From: an uncultured Collinsella sp. | GTDB taxonomy: Bacteria > Actinomycetota > Coriobacteriia > Coriobacteriales > Coriobacteriaceae | Direction of reading: 5' to 3' | Assembly: GCA_900539735.1 (NCBI GenBank) | Contig: UQDE01000022.1 | Location: 1 to 36,772, forward strand | Length of the DNA: 36,772 nucleotides | Shown here: in pieces, positions 8,638 to 16,980 of the stretch | How the letters are laid out: the number at the start of each line of letters is the position of its first letter | How positions within the stretch are numbered: position 1 is the stretch's first letter | Position numbers and translations under genes: made by a program | Notes under the pieces: generated by a model | The model's database searches: none | What the model was told of the DNA's origin: nothing | The model's input: only the letters and a program-made list of their open reading frames with translations

Positions 8638-8668
8638 CGACGGGCGCAGCGCTCGGTCGCGCCCGTCG
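8638..8668 (-). promoter_or_regulatory. Intercistronic hairpin between glgP and glgC
   Basis: CGACGGGCGC and GCGCCCGTCG form a perfect 10-bp GC stem with an 11-base loop in the 105-base gap. The minus-strand tail (CTAATGGGTTTAAG) has no T-run, so partial attenuation or RNA processing is more likely than full termination. Confidence 0.5.
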
Positions 8669-8702
8669 AGTAATGCCGTGCTGGCAAAGGGGAGCTGCCG
8701 CC

Positions 8703-11129
8703 TTAAGCGTGCCAGATCTCGTCGCGGTACTCGCGAATGGTGCGGTCGCTCGAGAACCAGCCACTGGACGCGGTGTTGAGCAGCGCCTTGCGGTTCCAGG
8801 TCTCCTGGTCGCCATAGCTGCCCGTGAGCTTCTCCCAGGCGTCGACGTAGCTGCGGAAGTCTGCCATGACCAGGTCGGGGTCGTTGTTATTCATGAGCTC
8901 GTTGTAGATGCTCTCGAAGTTGCCCGAAAGACCCGCAAAGGTGTTGTCCTTGAGCTCGTCCATCACGCGGCCAAGACGCTCGCGGTCGCCGTTGAGGGTA
9001 TCCCACGCAAAGTAGCTGTTGGATGCCCAGAGCTGCTCGACCTCGGGGGCGGTCAGGCCAAAGATGGCCTCGTTCTCGCGGCCGGCCAGGTCGGCGATCT
9101 CGATGTTGGCGCCGTCGAGGGTGCCCAGCGTAATGGCGCCGTTCATCATGAGCTTCATGTTGGACGTGCCCGAGGCCTCCTTGCCGGCTGTGGAGATCTG
9201 CTCCGAGATCTCGGCGGCAGGGTAGATGAGCTGGGCGTTGCTCACGCGGAAGTTGGGGATAAAGCAGACCTTCATGACCTCGTTGACGCGGGCATCGTTG
9301 TTGATGACGTCGGCCACGGAGTTAATGAGGCGGATGGTCTCCTTGGCGAAGGTGTAGCTCGAGGCGGCCTTGCCGCTAAAGATGAAGGTCGTCGGCGTCA
9401 CGTGGAAATTAGGATCGGCGATGCGACGGTTGTAGATGTCCATCACCTTCATGATGTTCATGAGCTGGCGCTTGTAGGCATGGAAGCGCTTAACCTGAAC
9501 ATCGAAGACGGTGTTGGGGTCAATGACCAGACCGGTCTCGGCCTTAACGTAGGCGGCCAGGCGCTCCTTGTTGGCGCGCTTGGAGGCACCCACGGCCTTC
9601 AGGAACTCGGTGTCGTCCTTAAACTCCTTGAGCTTTTCCAGCTCAAAGGCTTCCTTCAGCCAGCCGTCGCCAATGGCATCGGTGACGAGCTTGGCGTAGG
9701 TGGGGTTGGCCTCGGCAAAGAAGCGACGGTGTGAGATACCGTTGGTCTTGTTGTTGAACTTCTCGGGCGTCAGGGCATAGAAGTCCTTGAGCACGATGTT
9801 CTTGATGATGTCGGAGTGGATCTTGGCCACGCCGTTGACGCTATGGCTGCAGATCACGGACAGATTGGCCATGCGGATCTCGCCGTCCCACAGAATGGCG
9901 GTCTGGCGCAGACGCTCCTGCCAGCCCTCCTGCGTGGTGTCGAACGACTCGTGCCAACGACGGCTGATCTCGTCGATGATCTGGTACACGCGGGGGAGGA
10001 GCTTGGAGAACGTACCGATGGGCCACTTCTCCAGAGCCTCGGGCAGGATGGTGTGGTTGGTGTAGCTCACGACCTGCGTCACGATGTTCCAGGCGTCGTC
10101 CCACTCGAGCTTCTTCTCGTCGATGAGGATGCGCATGAGCTCGGGGCCGCACATGGCGGGGTGGGTATCGTTGGTATGGATGGCCACAAACTGCGGCAGC
10201 AGCTCCCAGTTAGCGCCGTGCTCCTTCTCAAAGGTGTCGAGCAGGCTGTAGATGCCGGCCGATACAAACAGGTACTCCTGCTTCAGGCGCAGCAGACGGC
10301 CGTGCTCGCCGGCGTCGTTGGGGTAGAGGATGGCGCTGATGGCCTCGGCCTCGGCGCGCTCGGCATCGGCCAGGGCGTAGTCGCCGCGGTTGAAGGCCTC
10401 CAGGTCAAAGTGCTCCTCGACCGGCTCGGCGGCCCACACGCGCAGCTTGTTCACGGTCTCGCCGGCATAGCCCACCACGGGGATGTCATAAGGAACGGCC
10501 AGGATGTCCTGCGTGTCTACCGTGCGGTAGAACGTGCGGCCGTCCTCCTCAAAGCCCTCGACGTGGCCACCAAACTTGATGGTCACGGCCTTGTCCTGAC
10601 GGCGGACCTCCCAGGGATAGCCGTGGGTGAGCCACTCGTCGGTGGCCTCGACCTGGCTGCCGTTGACGATCTCCTGCTTAAACAGGCCGTAGCGGTAGCG
10701 CATGCCGTTGCCGTAGCCGGCAATGCCCTCGGCTGCCATGGAATCCAGGAAGCACGCGGCCAGACGGCCCAAGCCACCGTTGCCCAGCGCCGGATCGGGC
10801 TCCTGGTTCTCGATGACGGACAGGTCAAAGCCCATGTCGTCGAGCGCCTCGGCGACCATGTCGCGCACGCCAAAGTTGAGCAGGTAGTTGTCAAGCAGGC
10901 GGCCGATCAAAAACTCGATCGAGAAGTAGTACACGCGCTTCTTGCCCTCGGCGGTGACGCGGGCGTCACTCTTGGTGGCAACGGTGCGCGCCTTCTCGGC
11001 CACGAGCTTGGCCAGGGCGTTAAAGCGGTCGAGGTCGCTGGCGGCCTCGATGCTCTTGCCGCTGATGCTCATAACGGCATCGCGATAGAGTTCGGTAAAC
11101 TCCTGCTTGTTGTCGAAGATCTTATTCAT
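8703..11129 (-). CDS. glgP: Glycogen/maltodextrin phosphorylase
   Basis: An 808-residue GT35 phosphorylase that releases glucose-1-phosphate from alpha-1,4-glucan ends. Its hallmark pyridoxal-phosphate region EASGTSNMKLMMNG lies near residue 640, and other family blocks are visible: GNGGLGRLAACFLDSMA, GYGMRY-like GNGMRYRYGLF, HTNDTHPAMCGPELMRILID, and VKRFHAYKRQLMN. Length is typical of bacterial phosphorylases. The ATG is preceded by GGAAAGGAACG, a good ribosome site. It lies in the glycogen operon between glgB and glgC, so degradation and synthesis genes are co-transcribed or closely co-regulated. Confidence 0.96.
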   Translation of the reverse strand: MNKIFDNKQEFTELYRDAVMSISGKSIEAASDLDRFNALAKLVAEKARTVATKSDARVTAEGKKRVYYFSIEFLIGRLLDNYLLNFGVRDMVAEALDDMGFDLSVIENQEPDPALGNGGLGRLAACFLDSMAAEGIAGYGNGMRYRYGLFKQEIVNGSQVEATDEWLTHGYPWEVRRQDKAVTIKFGGHVEGFEEDGRTFYRTVDTQDILAVPYDIPVVGYAGETVNKLRVWAAEPVEEHFDLEAFNRGDYALADAERAEAEAISAILYPNDAGEHGRLLRLKQEYLFVSAGIYSLLDTFEKEHGANWELLPQFVAIHTNDTHPAMCGPELMRILIDEKKLEWDDAWNIVTQVVSYTNHTILPEALEKWPIGTFSKLLPRVYQIIDEISRRWHESFDTTQEGWQERLRQTAILWDGEIRMANLSVICSHSVNGVAKIHSDIIKNIVLKDFYALTPEKFNNKTNGISHRRFFAEANPTYAKLVTDAIGDGWLKEAFELEKLKEFKDDTEFLKAVGASKRANKERLAAYVKAETGLVIDPNTVFDVQVKRFHAYKRQLMNIMKVMDIYNRRIADPNFHVTPTTFIFSGKAASSYTFAKETIRLINSVADVINNDARVNEVMKVCFIPNFRVSNAQLIYPAAEISEQISTAGKEASGTSNMKLMMNGAITLGTLDGANIEIADLAGRENEAIFGLTAPEVEQLWASNSYFAWDTLNGDRERLGRVMDELKDNTFAGLSGNFESIYNELMNNNDPDLVMADFRSYVDAWEKLTGSYGDQETWNRKALLNTASSGWFSSDRTIREYRDEIWHA

Positions 11130-11223
11130 ACGTTCCTTTCCCCCGGGGATGTTTCTCCCGGAACGGTTATGACATGTATCCTACGCCCCCGCGGGGCGGG
11201 TAATTACAGTGGTAACGCCTTTG

Positions 11224-13443
11224 TTACGCTTTCTTGGCAGGAGCCTTAACAGCAGCTGCCTTGGCCTTGGGAGCAGCCTTTTTTATGGCTGCCTTCTTGG
11301 CCGTGGCGGACTTGGCCGAAGCCTTGGCCGGAGCCTTCTTGGCAGCCGCAGGCTTGGGCTTCACCGAGGACGTGCGCTTCTTGGGCGCAGCCTTGGGCTC
11401 CTTAACCACGGGCGGCTTATAGCTGCTGGGACCGCGGCGCTTAAGTACCACGCCTGCTAGACCGGGCACCTTGATCTCGATAGAGTCCATCTGCCCGTTC
11501 CAGGGATAGGGCTCGCTCGAGCAGGTGTAGGGCTCCTCACCGGCGTATCCGCTGCCACCGAACTCGGGACGGTCGGAATCAAAGATGACCTCCCAGTCGC
11601 CCTCGCGCGGCACACCCACGCGGAAGCTCTCGTAGCTCGCCGGGTCAAAGTTGATCAGGATCACCAGGTCGTCATCGACGTTCTCGCCCTGACGCACAAA
11701 GCTCACGATGGACTGCTTGGAGTTGTCCGCGTCGATCCAGGTAAAGCCGTCGTCGGTGTAGCCGCGCTCGTACAGGGCGGGCTCGGCGGTGTACAGGTGG
11801 TTGAGCGCCTTGATGAACGCCTGATGATGACGGTGGGTCTCGTACTGCTCGGTCAAGAACCACTGAATGGACTCGTAGTAGCGCCACTCAATAAACTGGC
11901 CGATCTCGTTGCCCATAAAGTTGAGCTTGGCACCGGGGTGCGTCATCTGGTAGAAGGCGAGCGTGCGCAGGCCGGCAAACTGGCGCCACCAGTCGCCCGG
12001 CATGCGGCCGATGAGCGAGCACTTGCCGTGCACGACCTCGTCGTGGCTCAGCGGACAGATAAAGTTCTCGGTAAAGGCATACATAATGGAGAACGTGAGC
12101 AGGCCGTGGTTGCCGGGGCGCCACGGAAAATCGGTCTGCATGTAGTGCAGGGTGTCGTTCATCCAGCCCATGTCCCACTTGTAGTGGAAGCCCAGGCCGC
12201 CGTCCTGCGGCGGATAGGTCACGAGCGGCCACGCGGTGGACTCCTCGGCCATCATCATCACGTCGGGGTAGTGCGCCTCTACAGCGCAGTTGACCTGACG
12301 GATAAACGCGCTGGCGTCAAGGTCCTCCTCGGTACCGTACTTGTTGAACTTCTTTTGGCCGGGATCGTCGATGCCAAAGTTGAGGTACAGCATGCTGGAC
12401 ACGCCGTCCATACGAATGCCGTCCACGTGGAAGTTCTCGAGCCAATACAGCACGTTGGAGACCAGGAAGGAGCGGACCTCGCCGCGGGCGAAGTCAAACT
12501 TGTGCGTGCCCCAGTTGGGGTGAATCTCGTGCTCAAACAGCATGTGTCCGTTAAAGGTGGCAAGGCCGTGGGAGTCGGCGCAAAAACCGCCGGGCACCCA
12601 GTCCATGATCACGCCGATGCCCGCCTCGTGGCACGCATCGATAAAGTGCATGAGCTGCTGCGGGTTGCCGTAGCGAGAGGTGGCGGCGTAATAGCCGGTC
12701 GTCTGGTAGCCCCAGGAGCCATCAAAGGGATGCTCCATAAGCGGCATGACCTCGATATGCGTGTAGCCCATATCGCGCACGTAGTCCACGAGCTCCACCG
12801 ACAGGTCGTCGTAGGTGTAGAACTCGCCGCGCTGCGCGGGGAAGGGGTCCATGGGGCCGGGGTAGTTGCCGTACTCGTCGGGCTCGCCCTGCGGCGCGTC
12901 GCCGTGGCGCTTCCACGAGCCAATATGCACCTCGTAGATGTTGAGCGGCTGTGACATGTGGTTGTGGCCGGCGCGGCGCTTGAGCCACGCGGCGTCGTTC
13001 CACTTGTAGCCATCGAGGGTCCACAGCACACTGGCGGTACCCGGAGGGCACTCGGCCTTAAAGGCATACGGATCGGCCTTGTAGAGCTTTTCGCCCTCGT
13101 TGGTCTCGATGAGATATTTATAGAGCTGGCCCTGCTCGGCGCCAGGAATAAAGCCTTCCCAAATAGCGCTCGTATGAACGGGCACCAGTGGGTTGGCTTG
13201 TTCATCCCAGTCGTTAAATTCGCCAATAACATGGACGCCCTTTACGTCGGGCGCCCAAACGCAAAAGCGCCAGCCGCGCGTGCGCTGCTGCGTGTCGGGA
13301 TGCGCGCCCATCTTTTCCCAGCTGCGCTCCCACATTCCAATGCCAAACAGGTAGACATCGTCCTTGGAGAGCTCCGGTGCGTGCGGAGCGGCTTTACGGG
13401 TTGCGGGCTTTTTAGCCGTTGGCTTTAGCTTTGTATCGCTCAC
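11224..13443 (-). CDS. glgB: 1,4-alpha-glucan branching enzyme with basic N- and C-terminal tails
   Basis: Introduces alpha-1,6 branches into glycogen (GH13 with CBM48). The CBM48-like part (WRFCVWAPDVKGVHVIGEFNDW) precedes the barrel, whose conserved regions are DWVPGGF, DGIRMDGVSSMLY (nucleophile Asp), MMAEESTAW (acid/base Glu) and PLSHDEVVHGK. A lysine/proline-rich start (KLKPTAKKPATRK) and a final 60-70 residues of Lys/Ala repeats (AAKKAPAKASAKSATAKK) flank the enzyme; branching enzymes normally end without these. The start is set at GTG (VSDTKLKP), six bases after GGGA; ATG codons at 13455 and 13458 are possible alternatives. It is the first gene of the glycogen block, behind a promoter region with operator-like sites. 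Confidence 0.93.
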   Translation of the reverse strand: MSDTKLKPTAKKPATRKAAPHAPELSKDDVYLFGIGMWERSWEKMGAHPDTQQRTRGWRFCVWAPDVKGVHVIGEFNDWDEQANPLVPVHTSAIWEGFIPGAEQGQLYKYLIETNEGEKLYKADPYAFKAECPPGTASVLWTLDGYKWNDAAWLKRRAGHNHMSQPLNIYEVHIGSWKRHGDAPQGEPDEYGNYPGPMDPFPAQRGEFYTYDDLSVELVDYVRDMGYTHIEVMPLMEHPFDGSWGYQTTGYYAATSRYGNPQQLMHFIDACHEAGIGVIMDWVPGGFCADSHGLATFNGHMLFEHEIHPNWGTHKFDFARGEVRSFLVSNVLYWLENFHVDGIRMDGVSSMLYLNFGIDDPGQKKFNKYGTEEDLDASAFIRQVNCAVEAHYPDVMMMAEESTAWPLVTYPPQDGGLGFHYKWDMGWMNDTLHYMQTDFPWRPGNHGLLTFSIMYAFTENFICPLSHDEVVHGKCSLIGRMPGDWWRQFAGLRTLAFYQMTHPGAKLNFMGNEIGQFIEWRYYESIQWFLTEQYETHRHHQAFIKALNHLYTAEPALYERGYTDDGFTWIDADNSKQSIVSFVRQGENVDDDLVILINFDPASYESFRVGVPREGDWEVIFDSDRPEFGGSGYAGEEPYTCSSEPYPWNGQMDSIEIKVPGLAGVVLKRRGPSSYKPPVVKEPKAAPKKRTSSVKPKPAAAKKAPAKASAKSATAKKAAIKKAAPKAKAAAVKAPAKKA

Positions 13444-13655
13444 GTTTGATCCCATCATGACGCGGCAGCGTGTTGCCTTGGTGACTAGATGCGAAAGGTC
13501 CAAGGCTGCACGAATCGAAGGGACGGCGAAGTTTCTGTGATTCGTTCCACCTCGCGTGCTCGGTGGAACTTTCGGCAGAAACTACGATAACACCTGTGCG
13601 TTAGTTTTATGGACGAAAGCGGATTTGCGGGGGCGTTTAATCGGTAAGCGACATG

Positions 13656-13685
13656 TTTATACCACTGGCAGAATTGCCGTGGTAA
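13656..13685 (-). promoter_or_regulatory. Candidate glgB promoter
   Basis: On the minus strand TTACCA (complement of 13680-13685) and TATAAA (complement of 13656-13661) are spaced by 18 bases, a credible sigma-70-type promoter about 210 bases upstream of glgB. The -35 box lies inside the TGGTAAAAC repeat at 13680-13688, so a protein bound there would block it. Confidence 0.45.
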
Positions 13686-13705
13686 AACTCTTGACAGTTT
13701 TACCA
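13680..13705. promoter_or_regulatory. Inverted TGGTAAAAC operator, copy 1
   Basis: TGGTAAAAC (13680-13688) and GTTTTACCA (13697-13705) are a perfect inverted pair separated by eight bases that contain TTGACA, a plus-strand -35-like box. The arrangement suggests a dimeric regulator controlling the divergent glgB and HAD phosphatase directions. Confidence 0.6.
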
Positions 13706-13736
13706 ATTAGGGTTTCAAAATTGTTAGGCTGACGTT

Positions 13737-13767
13737 TGGTAAAACGTTTTTAGCAGGTTGTTTACCA
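13737..13767. promoter_or_regulatory. Inverted TGGTAAAAC operator, copy 2
   Basis: TGGTAAAACGTTTTTAGCA (13737-13755) is a near-palindrome with a central CG, as in LacI-family operators. A further half site TTTACCA lies at 13761-13767. It is just upstream of the HAD phosphatase start and shares its core with the sites at 13680 and 3855. Confidence 0.6.
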
Positions 13768-13789
13768 TTTGACATCGAAAGGTTCGTTT

Positions 13790-14479
13790 ATGTCCCATAC
13801 CGCCGCTCCCAAGGTTGCTTTTATTTTCGATTGCGACGGCACACTGGTTAATAGCACCCCCGTTTGGGCCTATGCCCAGCCCGAGTTATTGCACCGTCAC
13901 GGGATTGACGTGACGGTCGACGATTTTGCCCAGTTTGAGCATTTGTCGCTCGAGGACGAGTGCCAGGCCTACCACGATACGTGGGGCATTGGTGCGAATG
14001 GCGAGGAGCTCTACCGCGAGCTGAGCGATATTTTGATTGATGGGTACTCCAAGGTGCCGCCACGCGAGGGGCTCCTGGCATTTTTGGAGCAGGCAAAGGA
14101 GGCCGGTATTGCCATGTGCGTTGCTACGTCCACGCCGGCCGAGCTGGTTAAATCTGCGCTTGCGGGTGCTGGCCTTGATCGCTACATGGAGTTTGTGACC
14201 ACCACAGGTGAGGCCGGGCGCTCCAAACAGTTCCCCGATGTGTACGAGCTGGCGCTGCGCCGTCTGGAGGAGCGCCATGGGCACCAGTTTGAGCGCGCCT
14301 GGGTGTTTGAAGACGCCGTCTTTGGCCTTAAGAGCTCTGGCACTGCCGGCTTTAAGCGCCTGGGTATTTATGACCCGCACGGCCGCATGAAGCGCGACGA
14401 CGTACGCGCCAACTGCGATATCTTTATCGACAGCTACGAGGAGCTTGACCTGGCCCGCGTGCTTTCGTTTGAGGGATAG
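13790..14479 (+). CDS. HAD-superfamily hydrolase (beta-phosphoglucomutase-like)
   Basis: A 229-residue HAD protein with motif I DCDGTLVNSTP near the N-terminus, a helical cap (about residues 20-90), motif II CVATSTPAELV, and motifs III/IV around FPDVYELAL and WVFEDAVFGLKS. This subfamily includes sugar-phosphate phosphatases and beta-phosphoglucomutases. Its position across the shared operator region from glgB is compatible with a sugar-phosphate role, but the substrate cannot be read from sequence. The start is ATG at 13790, seven bases after GAAAGG; an earlier in-frame TTG at 13769 has no good ribosome site. Thiamine pyrophosphokinase follows nine bases later, so the two probably form an operon. 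Confidence 0.88.
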   Translation: MSHTAAPKVAFIFDCDGTLVNSTPVWAYAQPELLHRHGIDVTVDDFAQFEHLSLEDECQAYHDTWGIGANGEELYRELSDILIDGYSKVPPREGLLAFLEQAKEAGIAMCVATSTPAELVKSALAGAGLDRYMEFVTTTGEAGRSKQFPDVYELALRRLEERHGHQFERAWVFEDAVFGLKSSGTAGFKRLGIYDPHGRMKRDDVRANCDIFIDSYEELDLARVLSFEG

Positions 14480-14488
14480 GCGAGAGCC

Positions 14489-15130
14489 GTGGATTGCAAG
14501 GTATTAGTGGTCTGCGGCTCGCCCGTGGTGGCGAGCGCGGATCTGTTGCGTAGGCTAGCAGGGGAGTGCGGCCACGTTGTCGCCGTGGACCGCGGACTCG
14601 ACGCGCTGCTGGGCGCGGGACTGGGCTGCGATGTTTATGTGGGGGATGCCGACACGGTGAGCGACGCGGGCCGCGCGCTGGTCGAAGTCGCCACCGACTT
14701 TGAAGTTGAGCGCCACGACCCGTACAAGGACTATACCGATCTGGCGCTTGCGCTCGATTCCGTCCGTCGTCGCTGGCCGGGTGCCGAAGTGGTCGCGACC
14801 TGCGCCACCGGCGGCCGTCCGGACATGGCGCTTTCCGTACTGGGGCTGCTCGCGGGCTACGAGGATGCCCCAGTTTGGATTGCCGAGGACGAGACCACGG
14901 CCCGTATCATGCACGGAGGCGAATCGTGGATCATCGAAAACGCCGAGGGCAAAACCTTCTCTATCATCGCGATCGCCCCCAAAACCGAGGTAAGTGAACA
15001 CGGACTAGAATGGGAGCTAGACCACAGCTCCCTGGGCCTGTTGGCCGACACCGGCATCTCTAATGTCGTTAGGAAAACGGCCAAGATCCAAGTTCACACC
15101 GGCACCGCCATCGCTTACCTCTACAAGTAA
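14489..15130 (+). CDS. thiN: Thiamine pyrophosphokinase
   Basis: A 213-residue enzyme that transfers pyrophosphate from ATP to thiamine, giving thiamine diphosphate. Family features are visible: AVDRGLDALL (substrate pocket), VGDADTVSD (in place of the usual GDFDS metal site), DPYKDYTDLALAL (KD-TD-ALA signature), TGGRPDMALSVLGLL (like the usual TGGRxDH motif) and a beta-rich C-terminal half (about 130-213). The second half of the GDxDS motif is unusual, but the overall order is right. GTG start with GGCGAGAG upstream; it follows the HAD gene closely. Confidence 0.88.
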   Translation: MDCKVLVVCGSPVVASADLLRRLAGECGHVVAVDRGLDALLGAGLGCDVYVGDADTVSDAGRALVEVATDFEVERHDPYKDYTDLALALDSVRRRWPGAEVVATCATGGRPDMALSVLGLLAGYEDAPVWIAEDETTARIMHGGESWIIENAEGKTFSIIAIAPKTEVSEHGLEWELDHSSLGLLADTGISNVVRKTAKIQVHTGTAIAYLYK

Positions 15131-15144
15131 GGTCTATCGCATCA

Positions 15145-15219
15145 GGGTTTTATCGGGACGGTGGATAGAAATAAGCGCTAGAAGAGTGATTATTTCTATC
15201 CACCGTCCCAGGAAAACCC
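15145..15219. repeat. 75-base near-perfect palindrome after thiN
   Basis: A 20-bp perfect stem (GGGACGGTGGATAGAAATAA with its complement at 15190-15209) over a 15-base loop is extended by outer arms GGGTTTT and AAAACCC. No T-run follows, so a simple terminator is not the best explanation. Length and perfection suggest a small dispersed palindromic element or a very stable mRNA 3' end. Confidence 0.7.
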
Positions 15220-15249
15220 GTAAGTAAGAGATTCAATCCAAAAAAGTCC

Positions 15250-15278
15250 TTGCATCAAAGAAAGTCTTCCCCTATAGT
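15250..15278 (+). promoter_or_regulatory. tRNA-Ala promoter
   Basis: TTGCAT and TATAGT are spaced by exactly 17 bases, and the -10 box ends 13 bases before the mature tRNA 5' end. This is a textbook housekeeping promoter position for a tRNA gene. Confidence 0.8.
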
Positions 15279-15291
15279 TTTTCCTCGTCAC

Positions 15292-15367
15292 GGGGGCGTA
15301 GCTCAGCTGGGAGAGCGCTTGACTGGCAGTCAAGAGGTCAGGGGTTCGATCCCCCTCGTCTCCACCA
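15292..15367 (+). tRNA. tRNA-Ala (anticodon GGC)
   Basis: The 76 bases fold as a full cloverleaf with the CCA end encoded. The acceptor stem pairs GGGGGCG with CGTCTCC and contains the G3:U70 wobble pair that identifies alanine tRNAs. The D arm is GCTCAGCTGGGAGAGC, the anticodon arm CTTGA-CTGGCAG-TCAAG gives anticodon GGC, and the T arm is GGGGTTCGATCCCC. Its own promoter and terminator flank it. An IS110-type element lies downstream, beyond the tRNA terminators. Confidence 0.97.
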
Positions 15368-15377
15368 TCGTGAATGC

Positions 15378-15405
15378 AAAGGCCTTCGGAATCCCGAAGG
15401 CCTTT
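15378..15405 (+). terminator. tRNA-Ala terminator hairpin
   Basis: AAAGGCCTTCGG and CCGAAGGCCTTT form a 12-bp perfect stem with loop AATC, ten bases beyond the tRNA CCA. The stem itself ends in TTT followed by AATAT. Confidence 0.75.
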
Positions 15406-15443
15406 AATATGAGAAAGCCATTGTCAATAGGCGTGTTTGTTCG

Positions 15444-15468
15444 AGCCCGGTTTAAAACCGGGCTTTTT
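15444..15468 (+). terminator. Second intrinsic terminator downstream of tRNA-Ala
   Basis: GCCCGG (15445-15450) and CCGGGC (15458-15463), extendable through the TTTAAAA loop, are followed directly by TTTTT. This is a classic plus-strand intrinsic terminator. Confidence 0.8.
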
Positions 15469-15743
15469 CGTTTCCCGTCGGGAGGGCCCGCGCGCGCTGC
15501 ACGTTTAGTCGACGCTTGCCTGGCAAGCTAATATCCGCGGGCTCTTGTGGGCGCGCTGCCGGCGGTCAGCCCGGTATGTCCGCGCACCCCACCGCATTTC
15601 GATTCTCCGTCCGGCGCGCTCGTCCGAAACCAGTCTTGTCCACGGGCGCGGCCCCTGGGCTGCCCAAAAAGGGCTCGTGAACGCGCGCCGGCGATGCGTC
15701 GAGGCGCGGGCCCTCTCGGCGGGAGGCTTGTTGTCCGACGGGG

Positions 15744-16853
15744 TCAGCCGAGGGTCCCCTCCGCGCGGCGCCCGATCTCCCAGACCCAGCAGGCGAGCTC
15801 GCGCGCGACGGCGGCATTTGCCTTGCACGAGCTCTTGCCCGCCGCCGCCAGCGCCTCGCGGCGGCGGCAGAGCCTGGCGGTGCAGGCGTCGGCGCGCGCC
15901 CGGATCGCCGCGGGGACGTCCGCGCCGGGCGCCGGGGCCTTCGGGCGGGGCGTGCACGTCAGGTAGTGCCACGCCGACTCCACCAGTGCCGTCCTGGCGA
16001 GCCGGTTGCCCGTCTTGGTTATCCCGCCGCGCCGCTCGGTCTCGCCGCTCGAGCGCTCCGACGGGACTAGCCCGCACCAGCTCGCGAAGGCCGGGGCCGT
16101 CCGGAACCTCGTGAAGGAGCCCGCCTCGGCTGCGAGCCTGAAGGCCGTCAGGGTGTCGATTCCCTTGATGCAGGAGAGCGCCTCGACGGCCGGGCGCCAC
16201 CGGTCGGTCCGGGCGAGGGCGAGCACCTTCTTCTCGAGCTGCCGGCGGTCCGACTCCGCGCACCTCGCGGCCGTGACGTAGTACTCGAGCACGTCGCGCT
16301 GGGGCCCCTCGAGCCTGATCCCGGATATCCATCTCCAGTGGGCGCGCGTCCAGGATCCCTTCCTCGTCTCGTCGGCGTTGCGCTCGTCCCAGACGTGGCC
16401 CAGCCTGATCAGGAACATGTTGAGTCGCTGCCTGGCGCGGCGGTACTCCGCCGTGGCGTCGTCGAGGGCGCGGTCGAGGTCCCGGGCGGCCTCGACGGCC
16501 GCATCGGGCAGCGGGACCTCCACGATGTTGTGGGTGGCGAGCATGCGGGCGATGAACTCGGCGTCGCGCCGGTCGTTCTTGCGGCGCGCGTCCGCCGCCG
16601 GCCTCTACATCTTGGAGACGGCGGCCACGGCGCAGTCGAGGCCGAGCGCGCGCAGCTCGCGCGCCATGTGGAAGCCGGTGGGGCCGCTCTCGTAGCAGGC
16701 CCTGGGCTCCTCGAACCCGAGGGCCCACTCCGCGATCTCGGCGGCGTCCGTCCCGAAGTCACGGTGCACCACCTCGCCGGTGAAGGGGTTGAACGCCGCG
16801 GCGGCGACCGATCGCGCGTGGACGTCCAGGCCGATGGAGGTAACATGGGGCAT
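15744..16853 (-). pseudogene. IS110-family transposase interrupted by one in-frame amber codon
   Basis: The frame encodes a 369-codon DEDD transposase of the IS110 family. The RuvC-like N-terminus shows SIGLDVHARS (first Asp), CYESGPTGFH (Glu) and KNDRRDAEFIARML (two Asp). The C-terminal Transposase_20 part has LSCIKGIDTLTAFRLAAE, FASWCGLVPSERSSG and the serine-containing GNRLARTALVESAW. A single TAG at 16605-16607 falls between the Glu and Asp-Asp motifs; the frame is otherwise open, so it is a recent nonsense change, a suppressed codon or a base error. ATG with a strong GGAGGAGG ribosome site six bases upstream. Confidence 0.88.
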
Positions 16854-16859
16854 GGGAAG

Positions 16860-16905
16860 CCTCCTCCCCGCAGGTGCGGTAAGGGCTACCGCACGGGCCG
16901 ATACT
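16860..16905 (-). other. Hairpin in IS110 5' flank (possible guide-RNA part)
   Basis: GTGCGGTA and TACCGCAC form a perfect 8-bp stem over AGGGC just upstream of the transposase ribosome site. In the IS110 group the bridge RNA is encoded in the upstream flank, so this hairpin is a candidate part of it; target- and donor-binding loops cannot be assigned without the element ends. Confidence 0.3.
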
Positions 16906-16980
16906 CAAAGCCCATTGTGGCATCCCGAGCCCGCGGAAAGAAGCTGCGCCGCGGGGGAGGCGACCCAAATGGCTTTCTCA

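Larger units (their letters stand above)
15478..16980 (-). mobile_element. IS110-family insertion sequence (approximate limits)
   Basis: A GC-rich island around an IS110-type transposase. IS110 elements lack terminal inverted repeats, so exact ends cannot be read without an empty site; limits are taken from the compositional change on each side. About 265 bases of non-coding DNA lie beyond the transposase stop (15478-15743) and about 125 bases upstream of its start (16854-16980). Either flank could encode the guide (bridge/seek) RNA known from this family; the upstream part holds a strong GTGCGGTA hairpin. Confidence 0.6.

Noticed and set aside
13691..13719. Plus-strand promoter using TTGACA for the HAD phosphatase
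   Set aside because: The -35 box is perfect, but the hexamer at 17-base spacing (TTCAAA) is a poor -10 box, so it was not listed as a separate promoter.
15505..16728. 407-codon frame overlapping the transposase on the same strand
   Set aside because: Arg/Pro/Gly-rich out-of-frame translation of GC-rich DNA; the neighbouring frame holds the clear IS110 motifs.
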